NCBI GenBank assembly: GCA_964415525.1
Contig: CAYQAS010000088.1
Coordinates: forward strand, 1-18,102
Reading direction: 5' to 3'
Length of the DNA stretch: 18,102 bases
Source of the DNA: CAZPUI01 sp964415525
Lineage (GTDB): Bacteria > Acidobacteriota > Holophagae > Holophagales > Holophagaceae
The notes below the pieces were generated by a model. That model ran no database searches. It was not told the DNA's origin and saw nothing but the letters and a program-made list of their open reading frames with translations. Positions 1 through 6,423 of this stretch are shown here, one piece after another (positions within the stretch are counted from its first letter, which is position 1; each line of letters starts with the position of its first letter). A program made the position numbers and the translations under genes.

Positions 1-2
1 GC

Positions 3-614
3 GCCAGCCTCTATCCGCGGGTGCCCAAGGAGCTGCAGACCCACTGCGACTGCCCCGACTGGGCCAACCCCTGCAAGCACGTGGCGGCGGTCTGCTACGT
101 CATGGCAGAGGCCCTGGATCGCGATCCCTGGCTGCTCTTCGACCTGCGGGGACGCACCCGGGACGAGGTGCTCGCGTATTTTCAGGAACGCATGGCCGCA
201 GAGCCCACGGTGCAGGCGCCCCGCAAGCGCGGACGCCCCAGGAAGGTGGTCCCCCTGGAGGACCTCCTCAACCGGCGTCAGGAGATGGCGGAGCCCTGGT
301 TGCGCATGCCGGAGGAGGAGTACGACGCCCTCCCCGCGACCTTCCCGGAGCTGATCATCCCCCGCAGCATCCCCTCGGATCCGGCGGTGTTCGTGCAGCT
401 CGGCCCGCTACCTCATGCGCGCATCGAGGCCAGTCTCTGCCTGGCGGCGCTCATGCACCGCACCGCCCAGGTGGTGCAGAAGCAGATCGAGGAGGGCGTG
501 GGCAACATGGAGGATCTCGAGGGCGGCGAGAAGGACAGCGGTCCCAGCCCCTTCGACACGCCGATCCCTTCGAACCCCGGGAGCTGGCGGCCCAAGAAGC
601 GGCGCTGGAAGTAG
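3..614 (+). CDS. SWIM zinc-finger protein, C-terminal part (5' truncated by window)
   Basis: The frame is open to the left edge, so the true start lies outside the window. Residues ASLYPRV lead into a SWIM-type zinc-binding motif, CDCPDWANPCKH, at about positions 45-80: Cys-x-Cys, then Cys-x-His. The following helix (VAAVCYVMAEALDRDPWLLF) and the sentence 'LRGRTRDEVL' are typical of bacterial SWIM proteins that accompany SNF2-type helicases. The rest is charged and proline-rich, with a basic patch (RKRGRPRK, AT-hook-like) followed by an acidic tail and a basic end (KKRRWK). Known SWIM domains bind DNA or proteins through zinc; the role here is inferred. A SNF2 helicase gene could lie just upstream, but that is outside the window. 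The stop is TAG at 612-614, and the next gene starts 203 bp later. Confidence 0.85.
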   Translation, partial: ASLYPRVPKELQTHCDCPDWANPCKHVAAVCYVMAEALDRDPWLLFDLRGRTRDEVLAYFQERMAAEPTVQAPRKRGRPRKVVPLEDLLNRRQEMAEPWLRMPEEEYDALPATFPELIIPRSIPSDPAVFVQLGPLPHARIEASLCLAALMHRTAQVVQKQIEEGVGNMEDLEGGEKDSGPSPFDTPIPSNPGSWRPKKRRWK

Positions 615-686
615 GAGCTGGGTGGGTTGAGGCCCAGGCCCCTTGTGACACCCCTCCTCACGGCATCCGCCATCATGGAGGGGTTG

Positions 687-774
687 TCCATTCCCAGGAC
701 AAACCCTGAAGACCATCCAGACTGACGCGACCCACGATCGGGGTCTGGGTGCCCCGCTTCACAGCGCGCATTGA
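687..774 (+). pseudogene. decayed copy of the ridA ribosome-binding site and 5' end
   Basis: Positions 707-728 are identical over 22 nt to 819-840, the first codons of ridA. The likeness extends upstream through the region matching ridA's ribosome binding site (TCCAT-CCC-GGA-AACC, with small indels). The start codon is CTG (706) instead of ATG, and the frame reads LKTIQTD before diverging and stopping at 772-774. This is too long to be chance in 112 bp and looks like the left remnant of a duplicated or replaced ridA. It is not expected to encode a functional protein. Confidence 0.7.
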
Positions 775-817
775 GCGCTCTGTTCCGCGATCCAGTGCTT
801 TCCATCCCGGAGGAACC

Positions 818-1192
818 ATGAAGACCATCCAGACTGACGCCGCTCCTGCCGCCATTGGCCCATACAGCCAGGCCAAGATCACGGGCAACCTGCTCTACAC
901 TAGCGGTCAGATTCCCCTCGTGCCCGAGACGATGGAGATGGTGACGGGCTCCATCGAGGCTCAGACCGAGCAGGTCATCAAGAACCTGAACGCCGTCCTG
1001 GCCCGCGCCGGCGCGAACTGGGACAAGGTCGTGAAGACCACCGTCTTCCTGACGGACATGGCGGACTTTGGCCCCTTCAACGCCGTCTACGAGAAGATGC
1101 TCGAAGGCGCCAAGCCCGCCCGCAGCACCGTCGCCGTCGCGGCCCTGCCGCGGGGCGCGAAGGTTGAGATCGAGCTGATCGCGGAGCTGTAG
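818..1192 (+). CDS. ridA: RidA family reactive enamine/imine deaminase
   Basis: This 124-residue protein has the usual full length of the RidA (YjgF/YER057c/UK114) family. RidA hydrolyses reactive 2-aminoacrylate and related enamines, released by PLP enzymes such as threonine dehydratase, to 2-keto acids and ammonia; it acts as a cytosolic trimer. Visible family marks are AIGPYSQA (residues 12-19, with the Tyr), LLYTSGQIP (25-33), the TTVFLTDMADF stretch, PARSTV with catalytic Arg102, and KVEIELIA with Glu117. The start at 818 is chosen over an in-frame GTG-type extension beginning at 749 because GGAGG at 809-813 sits 4-5 nt before this ATG and the family begins with MKTIQT-like sequence. Decayed ridA-like fragments lie on both sides. 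No PLP enzyme gene is adjacent, so it seems to be a stand-alone gene. Confidence 0.95.
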   Translation: MKTIQTDAAPAAIGPYSQAKITGNLLYTSGQIPLVPETMEMVTGSIEAQTEQVIKNLNAVLARAGANWDKVVKTTVFLTDMADFGPFNAVYEKMLEGAKPARSTVAVAALPRGAKVEIELIAEL

Positions 1193-1234
1193 GCCTTCGC
1201 GCCACGCGGCACGGCGTTCCCCTCGATCGCACCC

Positions 1235-1264
1235 GCCTCCGCCTCCGCCTCCGCCTCCGCCTTC
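1235..1264 (+). repeat. GCCTCC hexanucleotide tandem repeat
   Basis: There are four perfect copies of GCCTCC (1235-1258) followed by one imperfect copy, GCCTTC. The tract lies in the non-coding gap between ridA and the dimethylargininase gene. It could vary in length by slippage. It may derive from the GTCGCCGTCGCGGCC stretch near the ridA 3' end, because a ridA-like 3' relic follows it. Confidence 0.85.
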
Positions 1265-1311
1265 GTGGAGAGGGGCTCCTGGTCGAGACCGAACGGGCCG
1301 CCGAGCTGTAG
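1264..1311 (+). pseudogene. possible decayed ridA 3' end
   Basis: Positions 1282-1311 read VETERAAEL-stop, against VEIELIAEL-stop at the end of ridA (1163-1192). By eye 23 of 30 bases match, including the terminal GAGCTGTAG. The RG preceding it also echoes ridA's PRGAK, with a frame slip. With the 5' relic upstream, this would place the intact ridA between two halves of an older copy. The match is short, so chance cannot be excluded. Confidence 0.45.
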
Positions 1312-1328
1312 ACGAGCTGGAGAAAACG

Positions 1329-1361
1329 GGAGGACACGGAGATCGGATCTTCGTGTCCTCC
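1329..1361. repeat. 33-bp palindrome with REP-like ACACGGAGGACACGAAG sequence
   Basis: GGAGGACACG at 1329-1338 pairs with CGTGTCCTCC at 1352-1361, and the inner arms AGATC/GATCT continue the stem to a single central base; the only non-Watson-Crick pair is a G-T. The flank CGTGCTTTAGTGGTC completes an 'accact-aagcacggaggacacgaag' string on the minus strand. I recall similar strings as dispersed intergenic repeats in many unrelated bacterial genomes. It lies 29 bp before the next start codon and could act as a terminator or an mRNA hairpin. Confidence 0.65.
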
Positions 1362-1389
1362 GTGCTTTAGTGGTCTTTTCGGAGGCTTC

Positions 1390-2169
1390 ATGTTCACGCG
1401 CGCCATCGTCCGCATCCCGGGGGAGAACTTCAGCGAGGGGCTGACGGATGTCGGCCAGGGCTCGTTCGGCGTTCCGGACTACAGGCTGGCGCTGGAGCAG
1501 CACGAGGCCTACTGCCGGGCGCTGGAGACCTGCGGTGTTGCGCTCACGGTGCTGGAGAAGGATCTGGATCATCCGGACTCCTGCTTCGTGGAGGACACGG
1601 CGGTGCTGACGGAGCACGCGGCGATCCTCACGCGGCCGGGCGCGGAGAGCCGACTCGGCGAGGTGGCGCGCATCCGGGAGCCGCTCCTGGCCTGCTTTCA
1701 GCGGCACCATGAGATCACGGCACCGGGTACCGTCGACGGCGGGGACATCTGTGAGGCGGGAATGCATGTTTTCATCGGCGTCTCCCATCGCACGAACGAG
1801 GAGGGCGCCCGCCAGCTCGCAGCCTTCCTGGCGCTGGAGGGCTACACCTCGAGCACCGTGGACATCCGCGCCATGACCTCGATCCTCCACCTGAAGAGCG
1901 GCATCGCCTGGGTGGGGGAGCGCACCCTCGTCCTCATGGAGGAGCTGGCGGATCGGCCGGAGTTCGCGGGCTGGACGATCCTCCGGGTGGCGGAGGACGA
2001 GAGCTATGCCGCCAACTGCGTGCGGATCAACGACCGGGTCTTCCTGCCCAAGGGCTATCCGAAGCTCGAGCGCCAGCTGATGGAAGCCGGATTCCACCCA
2101 CTGACGCTCGACATGTCGGAGTACCGCAAGATGGACGGCGGCCTGAGCTGCCTGTCCCTGCGGTTCTGA
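1390..2169 (+). CDS. ddaH: dimethylarginine dimethylaminohydrolase (dimethylargininase) family protein
   Basis: This 259-residue protein matches the length of bacterial DDAH. DDAH hydrolyses N-omega-methylated arginines to citrulline and methylamines through a covalent Cys intermediate in the pentein fold. Visible marks are CFVEDTAV (residues 65-72, substrate-binding acidic pair), the TRPGAESR stretch (81-88), TVDGGDI (114-120), His167 in ILHLKSG, and the nucleophile Cys254 in GGLSCLSLRF at the extreme C-terminus, as the family requires. The start ATG has TCGGAGG about 5 nt upstream. The related arginine deiminase is much longer and less likely. Substrate could be another guanidino compound. 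The gene stops at 2167-2169, immediately abutting the stop of the converging TPR gene at 2170-2172, so the two have zero spacing and no room for a separate terminator. Confidence 0.9.
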   Translation: MFTRAIVRIPGENFSEGLTDVGQGSFGVPDYRLALEQHEAYCRALETCGVALTVLEKDLDHPDSCFVEDTAVLTEHAAILTRPGAESRLGEVARIREPLLACFQRHHEITAPGTVDGGDICEAGMHVFIGVSHRTNEEGARQLAAFLALEGYTSSTVDIRAMTSILHLKSGIAWVGERTLVLMEELADRPEFAGWTILRVAEDESYAANCVRINDRVFLPKGYPKLERQLMEAGFHPLTLDMSEYRKMDGGLSCLSLRF

Positions 2170-3234
2170 TCAGCCTCCCAGGCGCTTGAGATCGGCGGCG
2201 ATGTCCTTGTCTTTCGGGGCGGCCTGGGCGGCCAGCTTCAGCTCCTGAAGGGCTTCGGCCTTCCGGCCCTGCTGCTCCAGGGCGAGCCCCAGGCGCCAGC
2301 GCGCCCCGCCGTGGGAGGGCGTACCCGCCTCAGGCTCCACTGCAAGGTAGCGGCGGAGCAGGGCCTCGGCCCGCTTGGGTTCCCGGGAGGCCAGCACCAG
2401 CCAACGGGCGGTCTGGTAGTGGGGGTTCAGGTTCTCGGGCACGGCCTTTTCGGCGCGGGCCAGGGTGGCATCCACTTCGTTCCACTTCCATTCCGCCGCC
2501 TGAGCCTGGGCGAGGACCCCGTACGCAGTGGTGTTGAAGGGATCCAGTTCGAGCGCCTTGCGGGCATAGCCCTGGGCCTCCAGGATGCGCAGCGCCTTGG
2601 GATCCATGGCCCCACTCGCGGCGCTGACCAGGGGCCAGGCGGCATTAGGGAGGGTCTGGATGGCCTGTTTCAGGGCCGCCTCGATCTTCGCGGGATCCTT
2701 TGTCTTGTAGGCTTCGCTGACTTGCAGCCGCACGGCAAAATCCTGATCCACGGAGGCCAGGGTGGCCCGGCAGGCCTTGGCCTTGGCCTTGTCCCCACCT
2801 ACGATGGACGGTGCCTGTTCATAGAAACCCGCCATGAGCCGCAGTCCCATCGGGTGCTTGGGATTCAACTCCAGGGCCTTCTGGGCGGCATCCTTGCACT
2901 CCATGCCGTAGGACATCTGCTTCAGCATGCCGGCTTTGCCGGCCATATCACCGCACGTGTTCCCCAGTTGGGCCCATGCATCTGCGGACTGGGGCAGCAC
3001 TTTGACGGCCTCCTTGGCCGTGTTGTAGGCCTCCTCCGTGCGCCCGAAGACCTGGAGTGTCTTGGAGCGCCAGATCAGGACCTCGCCGTCCTTCGGAACG
3101 GTCTTGGCCTTGGTCTCCACTTGGTAGCGGAGCACCTTCCAGCGTCCCGCCTTCTCCAAGCTCTCCCACTCCGGGGAGGCGGCACACAGCGCCACTCCGC
3201 CCATCAGCACGCACGCCATCCGAACCAGCATCAT
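2170..3234 (-). CDS. secreted tetratricopeptide repeat (TPR) protein
   Basis: This protein has 354 residues. The N-terminus MMLVRMACVLMGGVALCAA is a likely Sec signal peptide cleaved near residue 19 before SPEW; the Cys at 17 lacks a convincing lipobox. The remainder is helical, with TPR-like repeats at about 66-99 (AYNTAKEAVKVLP), 113-142 (AAQKALELNPKHP), 224-250 (ARKALELDPFNTTA) and near the C-terminus (ALQELKLAAQAAP). The APSIVGGDKAKA segment near residue 141 recurs in a family of periplasmic TPR proteins. TPRs mediate protein-protein contacts; no partner is identifiable. GGAGG lies 5 nt before the first ATG (8 before the second, residue 2), so either may be used. It follows the thioredoxin-like gene by 77 bp on the same strand, but a TAGGCT hexamer in that gap suggests its own promoter. 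Confidence 0.85.
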   Translation of the reverse strand: MMLVRMACVLMGGVALCAASPEWESLEKAGRWKVLRYQVETKAKTVPKDGEVLIWRSKTLQVFGRTEEAYNTAKEAVKVLPQSADAWAQLGNTCGDMAGKAGMLKQMSYGMECKDAAQKALELNPKHPMGLRLMAGFYEQAPSIVGGDKAKAKACRATLASVDQDFAVRLQVSEAYKTKDPAKIEAALKQAIQTLPNAAWPLVSAASGAMDPKALRILEAQGYARKALELDPFNTTAYGVLAQAQAAEWKWNEVDATLARAEKAVPENLNPHYQTARWLVLASREPKRAEALLRRYLAVEPEAGTPSHGGARWRLGLALEQQGRKAEALQELKLAAQAAPKDKDIAADLKRLGG

Positions 3235-3256
3235 CGGGTCCTCCAGGGGAACCCTC

Positions 3257-3262
3257 AGCCTA
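3257..3262 (-). promoter_or_regulatory. candidate -10 element (TAGGCT) of the TPR gene
   Basis: The minus strand reads TAGGCT 22 nt before the start codon at 3234. It matches the hexamer seen upstream of several other genes here. No clear -35 box accompanies it. Confidence 0.4.
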
Positions 3263-3311
3263 CGGAGGCGAGAATCCTTGGCCTAGTACAGTTCGCGGAC
3301 CGTGGAACGGA

Positions 3312-3857
3312 TCAGATCCGCCACTTGATGCTGCAACCCATGCTGGGTTTATGATCCGGGTCCGGTGCCTTGCCCGCCAGCACCGCATCGATGGCCGCCT
3401 TCAGCTCTTCCCGAGTGACCGCTTGCGCATCGCGCCAGTTGTCGTCCAGGCGACCGCGATAGGCGAGCTTCCGGTTGGGACCATAGAGAAAGAAGTCCGG
3501 GGTGCAGACGGCTCCGAAAGCCTTCGCGGTCTCCTGTGTTTCGTCGAAGAGGTAGTGGAAGGCGTATTCCTTTTCGATGGCCCGTTCCCCCATGGCCTGT
3601 AGGCCATCCTCGGGGTACTGCTCGGGATCGTTGCTGCTGATGGCGACCACCGCGCACCGGCCCCGGTAGGTCAGGGCCAGGGCATTGATGCGGTCGTCCA
3701 CCGCCTGGACGTAAGGGCAGTGGTTGCACATGAAGACGACGAGCAGGGCAGGGGTTCGGAAATCGTCGTGCCGCCAGGGGCGGCCATCCACGCCCTGCAG
3801 GTGCCACTCCGGCATGGGGGTTCCCAGTGGGGTTTGGGTGGATTCCGTGAGCGCCAT
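3312..3857 (-). CDS. thioredoxin-fold (AhpC/TSA-like) redox protein with CNHC motif
   Basis: This protein has 181 residues. A peroxiredoxin/thioredoxin fold is indicated by LLVVFMCNHCPYV (residues 38-50), with the redox pair Cys44 and Cys47, and by the cis-proline region VCTPDFFLY (117-125). Cys118 and Cys175 are further possible redox residues. The ending PSMGCSIKW is characteristic of a widespread uncharacterised 'thioredoxin family protein' with a CxxC N-H variant. Such proteins probably reduce disulfides or peroxides, but the substrate is unknown. There is no signal peptide, so it is probably cytosolic. The start at 3857 is chosen because AGGAG lies 7-8 nt upstream and MALTESTQTPLG matches family N-termini; an upstream in-frame ATG at 3905 has no ribosome binding site. 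It is divergent from the sigma-54 activator gene. Confidence 0.88.
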   Translation of the reverse strand: MALTESTQTPLGTPMPEWHLQGVDGRPWRHDDFRTPALLVVFMCNHCPYVQAVDDRINALALTYRGRCAVVAISSNDPEQYPEDGLQAMGERAIEKEYAFHYLFDETQETAKAFGAVCTPDFFLYGPNRKLAYRGRLDDNWRDAQAVTREELKAAIDAVLAGKAPDPDHKPSMGCSIKWRI

Positions 3858-3942
3858 GGGTGGACTCCTGGGCTGCGGTCCGGACCAGGCGGACGCGCAG
3901 AGCATGCCGCTTGGATGCCGGAGCCTGTGAAATCATGCAGGG

Positions 3943-3958
3943 TGTCAATGTTTTGACT
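3943..3958. promoter_or_regulatory. back-to-back TTGACA/TTGACT boxes forming a dyad
   Basis: GTCAA (3944-3948) and TTGAC (3953-3957) form a dyad with a 4-nt spacer. Read as promoters, TTGACA points leftward (toward the thioredoxin-like gene) and TTGACT rightward (toward the sigma-54 activator). The matching -10 boxes are weak: TAGGCT at 3980-3985 is 21 nt from TTGACT. It could be paired -35 boxes, an operator, or both. Confidence 0.35.
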
Positions 3959-3979
3959 TGATCCGGACGCTGCGCCATC

Positions 3980-3985
3980 TAGGCT
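3980..3985 (+). promoter_or_regulatory. candidate -10 element (TAGGCT) of the sigma-54 activator gene
   Basis: TAGGCT lies 24 nt before the GTG start at 4010. The same hexamer, on the other strand, precedes the TPR and DUF4920-like genes at 20-22 nt. Confidence 0.4.
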
Positions 3986-4009
3986 TATGACAACCCACAA
4001 GGACGTCCC

Positions 4010-5419
4010 GTGAACCCAGCCCTGCCGCGCTTGCACTGGTCCACCCTGGGAGAGCCGACCCACAGCGCCGAGCTGGGATGGTACGGATCGTGGGAGGTCA
4101 GCCTCGACCGCTCTCCGGTGGCGGCGCTCCCGCCCGCCGAGACGGACCTCTGGGTGATCTCCGCCGGGGCGCCGGAGCCGTCTCCCGCGCTGCTTCGCAT
4201 GGTGGCGGAAGTGGGTGCCCTGCCGATCCTCCTCCTGCGCCCGGGCGGTCCGAAGGCGGAAGTGGCCCTGGCGTGGGGGCATCTGGGTTCTGTCCGCTGG
4301 GGCGTGCCCTCCAACGACCCGCCCCTGCCGGGCCTGCGCCCCTTGTCCCGCCCCACGCCGCCGCTCACCGTGTCCCAGGCCCTGGCCTTCGGCATGGTGG
4401 GCACCAGTGCCGCCATGCAGGATGTCCTGGCCAAGGCCCGCGCCGCCGCCGCTACCCGGGCGACGGTGCTCCTGAGCGGCGAGAGCGGCACCGGTAAGGA
4501 ACTCGTGGCCCGAGCCATCCACCGCCTGAGCGGCGAGGCCGACCAGCCCTTCGTTCCTGTTCACTGCGGTGCCATTCCCGACAACCTCCTGGAATCGGAA
4601 CTCTTCGGTTACACCAAGGGTGCTTTCACGGATGCCCGCAAGGACACGCCGGGCAAGTTCCGCGAGGCCCATGGCGGCACGATCTTCCTGGACGAGGTGG
4701 CCACCATGCCCCTCGGTGCCCAGGTGCGGCTGCTCCGTGTCCTCCAGGAGCGCGAGGTGCAGCCCCTTGGCGGCGGTGCCCCCATCAAGGTGGATGTGCG
4801 GGTGGTGGCGGCCACCAACGTGGACCTCTGGAAGAAGGTCGAGGACGGCAGCTTCCGGGAGGACCTCTTCTACCGCCTTGAGGTTGTGCCGATCGCCCTT
4901 CCGCCCCTGCGGGTGCGGCGAGAGGAAGTTCCATTCCTCGCCCAGCACTTCATCACCCGCAAATCCCGGGAACACGGCCTCTATCCCAAGGCCCTGCATC
5001 CCTCGGTGGATGCCTATCTGAGTGCCTTTCCATGGCCCGGCAACGTTCGCCAGCTGGAGAACGCCGTGGAGCGCGCCATCGTCCTTTCCGGGAGTCGCAA
5101 TGTGTTGGTGCGGGAGGACTTCGCCTTCCTCGCCGAGCGGGTGCCCGCCGGTGGGATGCCGGAACATGTGATGGCCACGCCGATGCCGGTGATCCCCGTT
5201 ACAGTGGCTGAGCCTTCTCCGTCGATGGATCTGCCCGCGGAAGGCCTGGATCTGAACCAAGTGGTGAGCGATGTGGAGAAGAAACTCATGCTCCAATCCC
5301 TGGCCATCACCCGGGGCAACAAGAAGCGGGCCGCGGAGCTGCTGGGGCTGAAGCGCACCACCTTCCTGGAAAAGATGAAGCGCCTGGATCTGCTGGAGGA
5401 AGGTGCGCTGGAGGATTGA
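4010..5419 (+). CDS. sigma-54-dependent transcriptional activator, Fis-family HTH, GAFTDA variant
   Basis: This 469-residue protein is a bacterial enhancer-binding protein. Residues 1-120 show no typical receiver signature; they may be a degenerate receiver or an unknown sensor. The AAA+ domain spans about 128-360: Walker A GESGTGKE (157-164), Walker B TIFLDEV (224-230), and the arginine region REDLFYRLEVVPI (283-295). The loop that contacts sigma-54 reads GAFTDA (204-209) instead of the usual GAFTGA. The C-terminal Fis-type helix-turn-helix is at about 430-460 (TRGNKKRAAELLGLKRTTF). The start is GTG at 4010, with AAGGA 6 nt upstream. It would hydrolyse ATP to open sigma-54 promoters; its targets and signal are unknown. 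The kinase at 9031-10680 resembles NtrB-type kinases, but this protein lacks an obvious phosphoacceptor domain. Confidence 0.93.
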   Translation: MNPALPRLHWSTLGEPTHSAELGWYGSWEVSLDRSPVAALPPAETDLWVISAGAPEPSPALLRMVAEVGALPILLLRPGGPKAEVALAWGHLGSVRWGVPSNDPPLPGLRPLSRPTPPLTVSQALAFGMVGTSAAMQDVLAKARAAAATRATVLLSGESGTGKELVARAIHRLSGEADQPFVPVHCGAIPDNLLESELFGYTKGAFTDARKDTPGKFREAHGGTIFLDEVATMPLGAQVRLLRVLQEREVQPLGGGAPIKVDVRVVAATNVDLWKKVEDGSFREDLFYRLEVVPIALPPLRVRREEVPFLAQHFITRKSREHGLYPKALHPSVDAYLSAFPWPGNVRQLENAVERAIVLSGSRNVLVREDFAFLAERVPAGGMPEHVMATPMPVIPVTVAEPSPSMDLPAEGLDLNQVVSDVEKKLMLQSLAITRGNKKRAAELLGLKRTTFLEKMKRLDLLEEGALED

Positions 5420-5452
5420 CGGGGTCGTGACGGGGGAGACGCCGCTTTCTGC

Positions 5453-5458
5453 TAGCCT
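5453..5458 (+). promoter_or_regulatory. candidate -10 element (TAGCCT) of the HD-domain gene
   Basis: TAGCCT ends 9 nt before the ATG at 5468, in the 48-bp gap after the sigma-54 activator. If used, the transcript would have almost no 5' leader, which agrees with the lack of a clear ribosome binding site there. Confidence 0.35.
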
Positions 5459-5467
5459 GAAGCCCGC

Positions 5468-6190
5468 ATGGAAGAACCTCTCGCCCCACTCCGTCCCGCT
5501 GTAGCTACCGCCCTGGAGGCCGTCCTGGGGGCCCACCGCGCGGTATTGCCTGCCAAGATTCCGGCCAAGGCCCCAGAGCCGCCCCCGCCGCCCACCACCA
5601 TCCTTGGACCGCGGTTCACGGAGGCCGTGGCCTTCGCCATCTCCAAGCACAGCCAGCAGACCCGCAAGGGCTCCACGACGCCGTACTTGACCCATCTCCT
5701 GGCCGTGGCCGGGCGTGTGGGGGAATCCGGGGGCACGGAGGACGAAATCATCGCCGGCCTGCTGCACGATGCCGTGGAGGACGCCGGTGGCGCTCCGGTG
5801 CTGGAAGAGATTGAAATTCGTTTCGGCAAGGATGTGGCGGCCATCGTGGCGGGCTGCACCGACGATGACAGCGGTGCCGATAAGGCTCCCTGGCTCGAGC
5901 GGAAGCGCGCCTACCTTACGGGCTTGGCGAACGCCAACCTGTCCACCCTGCGGGTGGTGGCAGCGGACAAGGTCCACAACGCCCTCTGTTTGGAACGCGA
6001 TCTGAAGGATCACGGCCCCAGCATCTTCCATCGCTTCCGCGGCGACCGTGAAGGCACCCTCTGGTACTACCGCAGCGTCGCCCGACTCTTCGGTGCCCTG
6101 GTGCAGGACGAACCCAGCCTCGACCACGGCTTCCGCGCCCTGATCCGCGAACTTCGCGAGACCGTGGCCCGCCTCGACGCGGGCGCCTGA
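5468..6190 (+). CDS. HD-domain protein resembling (p)ppGpp hydrolases (small alarmone hydrolase type)
   Basis: This protein has 240 residues. After a proline-rich N-terminal extension (residues about 28-43) comes an HD fold like the hydrolase half of RelA/SpoT: AISKHSQQTRKG (57-68), PYLTHLLAVA with His76, LLHDAVEDAG with His100, Asp101, Glu104 and Asp105, and AADKVHN with Asp167 and Asn171. These match the manganese-binding and catalytic positions known in Rel and MESH1 enzymes. No synthetase or TGS domain follows, so it would be a stand-alone hydrolase removing pyrophosphate from ppGpp, or acting on a related nucleotide. C-terminal residues WYYRSVARLFGALV also fit the family. It lies 48 bp after the sigma-54 activator and may be partly co-transcribed. 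A strong terminator follows at 6217. Confidence 0.87.
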   Translation: MEEPLAPLRPAVATALEAVLGAHRAVLPAKIPAKAPEPPPPPTTILGPRFTEAVAFAISKHSQQTRKGSTTPYLTHLLAVAGRVGESGGTEDEIIAGLLHDAVEDAGGAPVLEEIEIRFGKDVAAIVAGCTDDDSGADKAPWLERKRAYLTGLANANLSTLRVVAADKVHNALCLERDLKDHGPSIFHRFRGDREGTLWYYRSVARLFGALVQDEPSLDHGFRALIRELRETVARLDAGA

Positions 6191-6216
6191 TCTTTTGCTA
6201 GAAGTTCCACATGCTT

Positions 6217-6250
6217 GATGAGGCCCCGAAAGGGGCCTCATCGCTGTTTT
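6217..6250 (+). terminator. rho-independent terminator after the HD-domain gene
   Basis: A perfect 11-bp stem, GATGAGGCCCC (6217-6227) with GGGGCCTCATC (6232-6242), is closed by a GAAA tetraloop and followed by GCTGTTTT. It lies 26 bp after the HD-domain stop codon. Confidence 0.9.
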
Positions 6251-6374
6251 GGCAAGTCAGGTTGACACGACACGACCTGGGCTGGCGGTGGAAGCGAGCA
6301 GGGAACGGCAGAGAAACGTGCTTCGGAGTTGAGATGTATATGATTTTAAAAATGTGAATTTTTAGGGGCCAGCA

Positions 6375-6403
6375 ACAAAAATCCCCCGAACTCTGTCGGG
6401 GGA
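6375..6403 (-). terminator. rho-independent terminator of the lanthipeptide-like gene
   Basis: On the minus strand, TCCCCCGA (6403-6396) pairs with TCGGGGGA (6389-6382) around a 6-nt loop, and TTTTTGTT follows. It starts 20 bp after the stop codon at 6424. The U-tract lies on the minus-strand side only, so it supports real transcription of the small gene in that direction. Confidence 0.85.
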
Positions 6404-6423
6404 CGACTGACATGCAGAACGAA

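Noticed and set aside
3671..6241. An 856-codon open frame on the minus strand opposite the sigma-54 activator and HD gene
   Set aside because: The plus strand carries two proteins with intact catalytic motifs. The minus frame gives a Gly/His/Arg-rich sequence without domains, typical of an antisense frame in GC-rich DNA.
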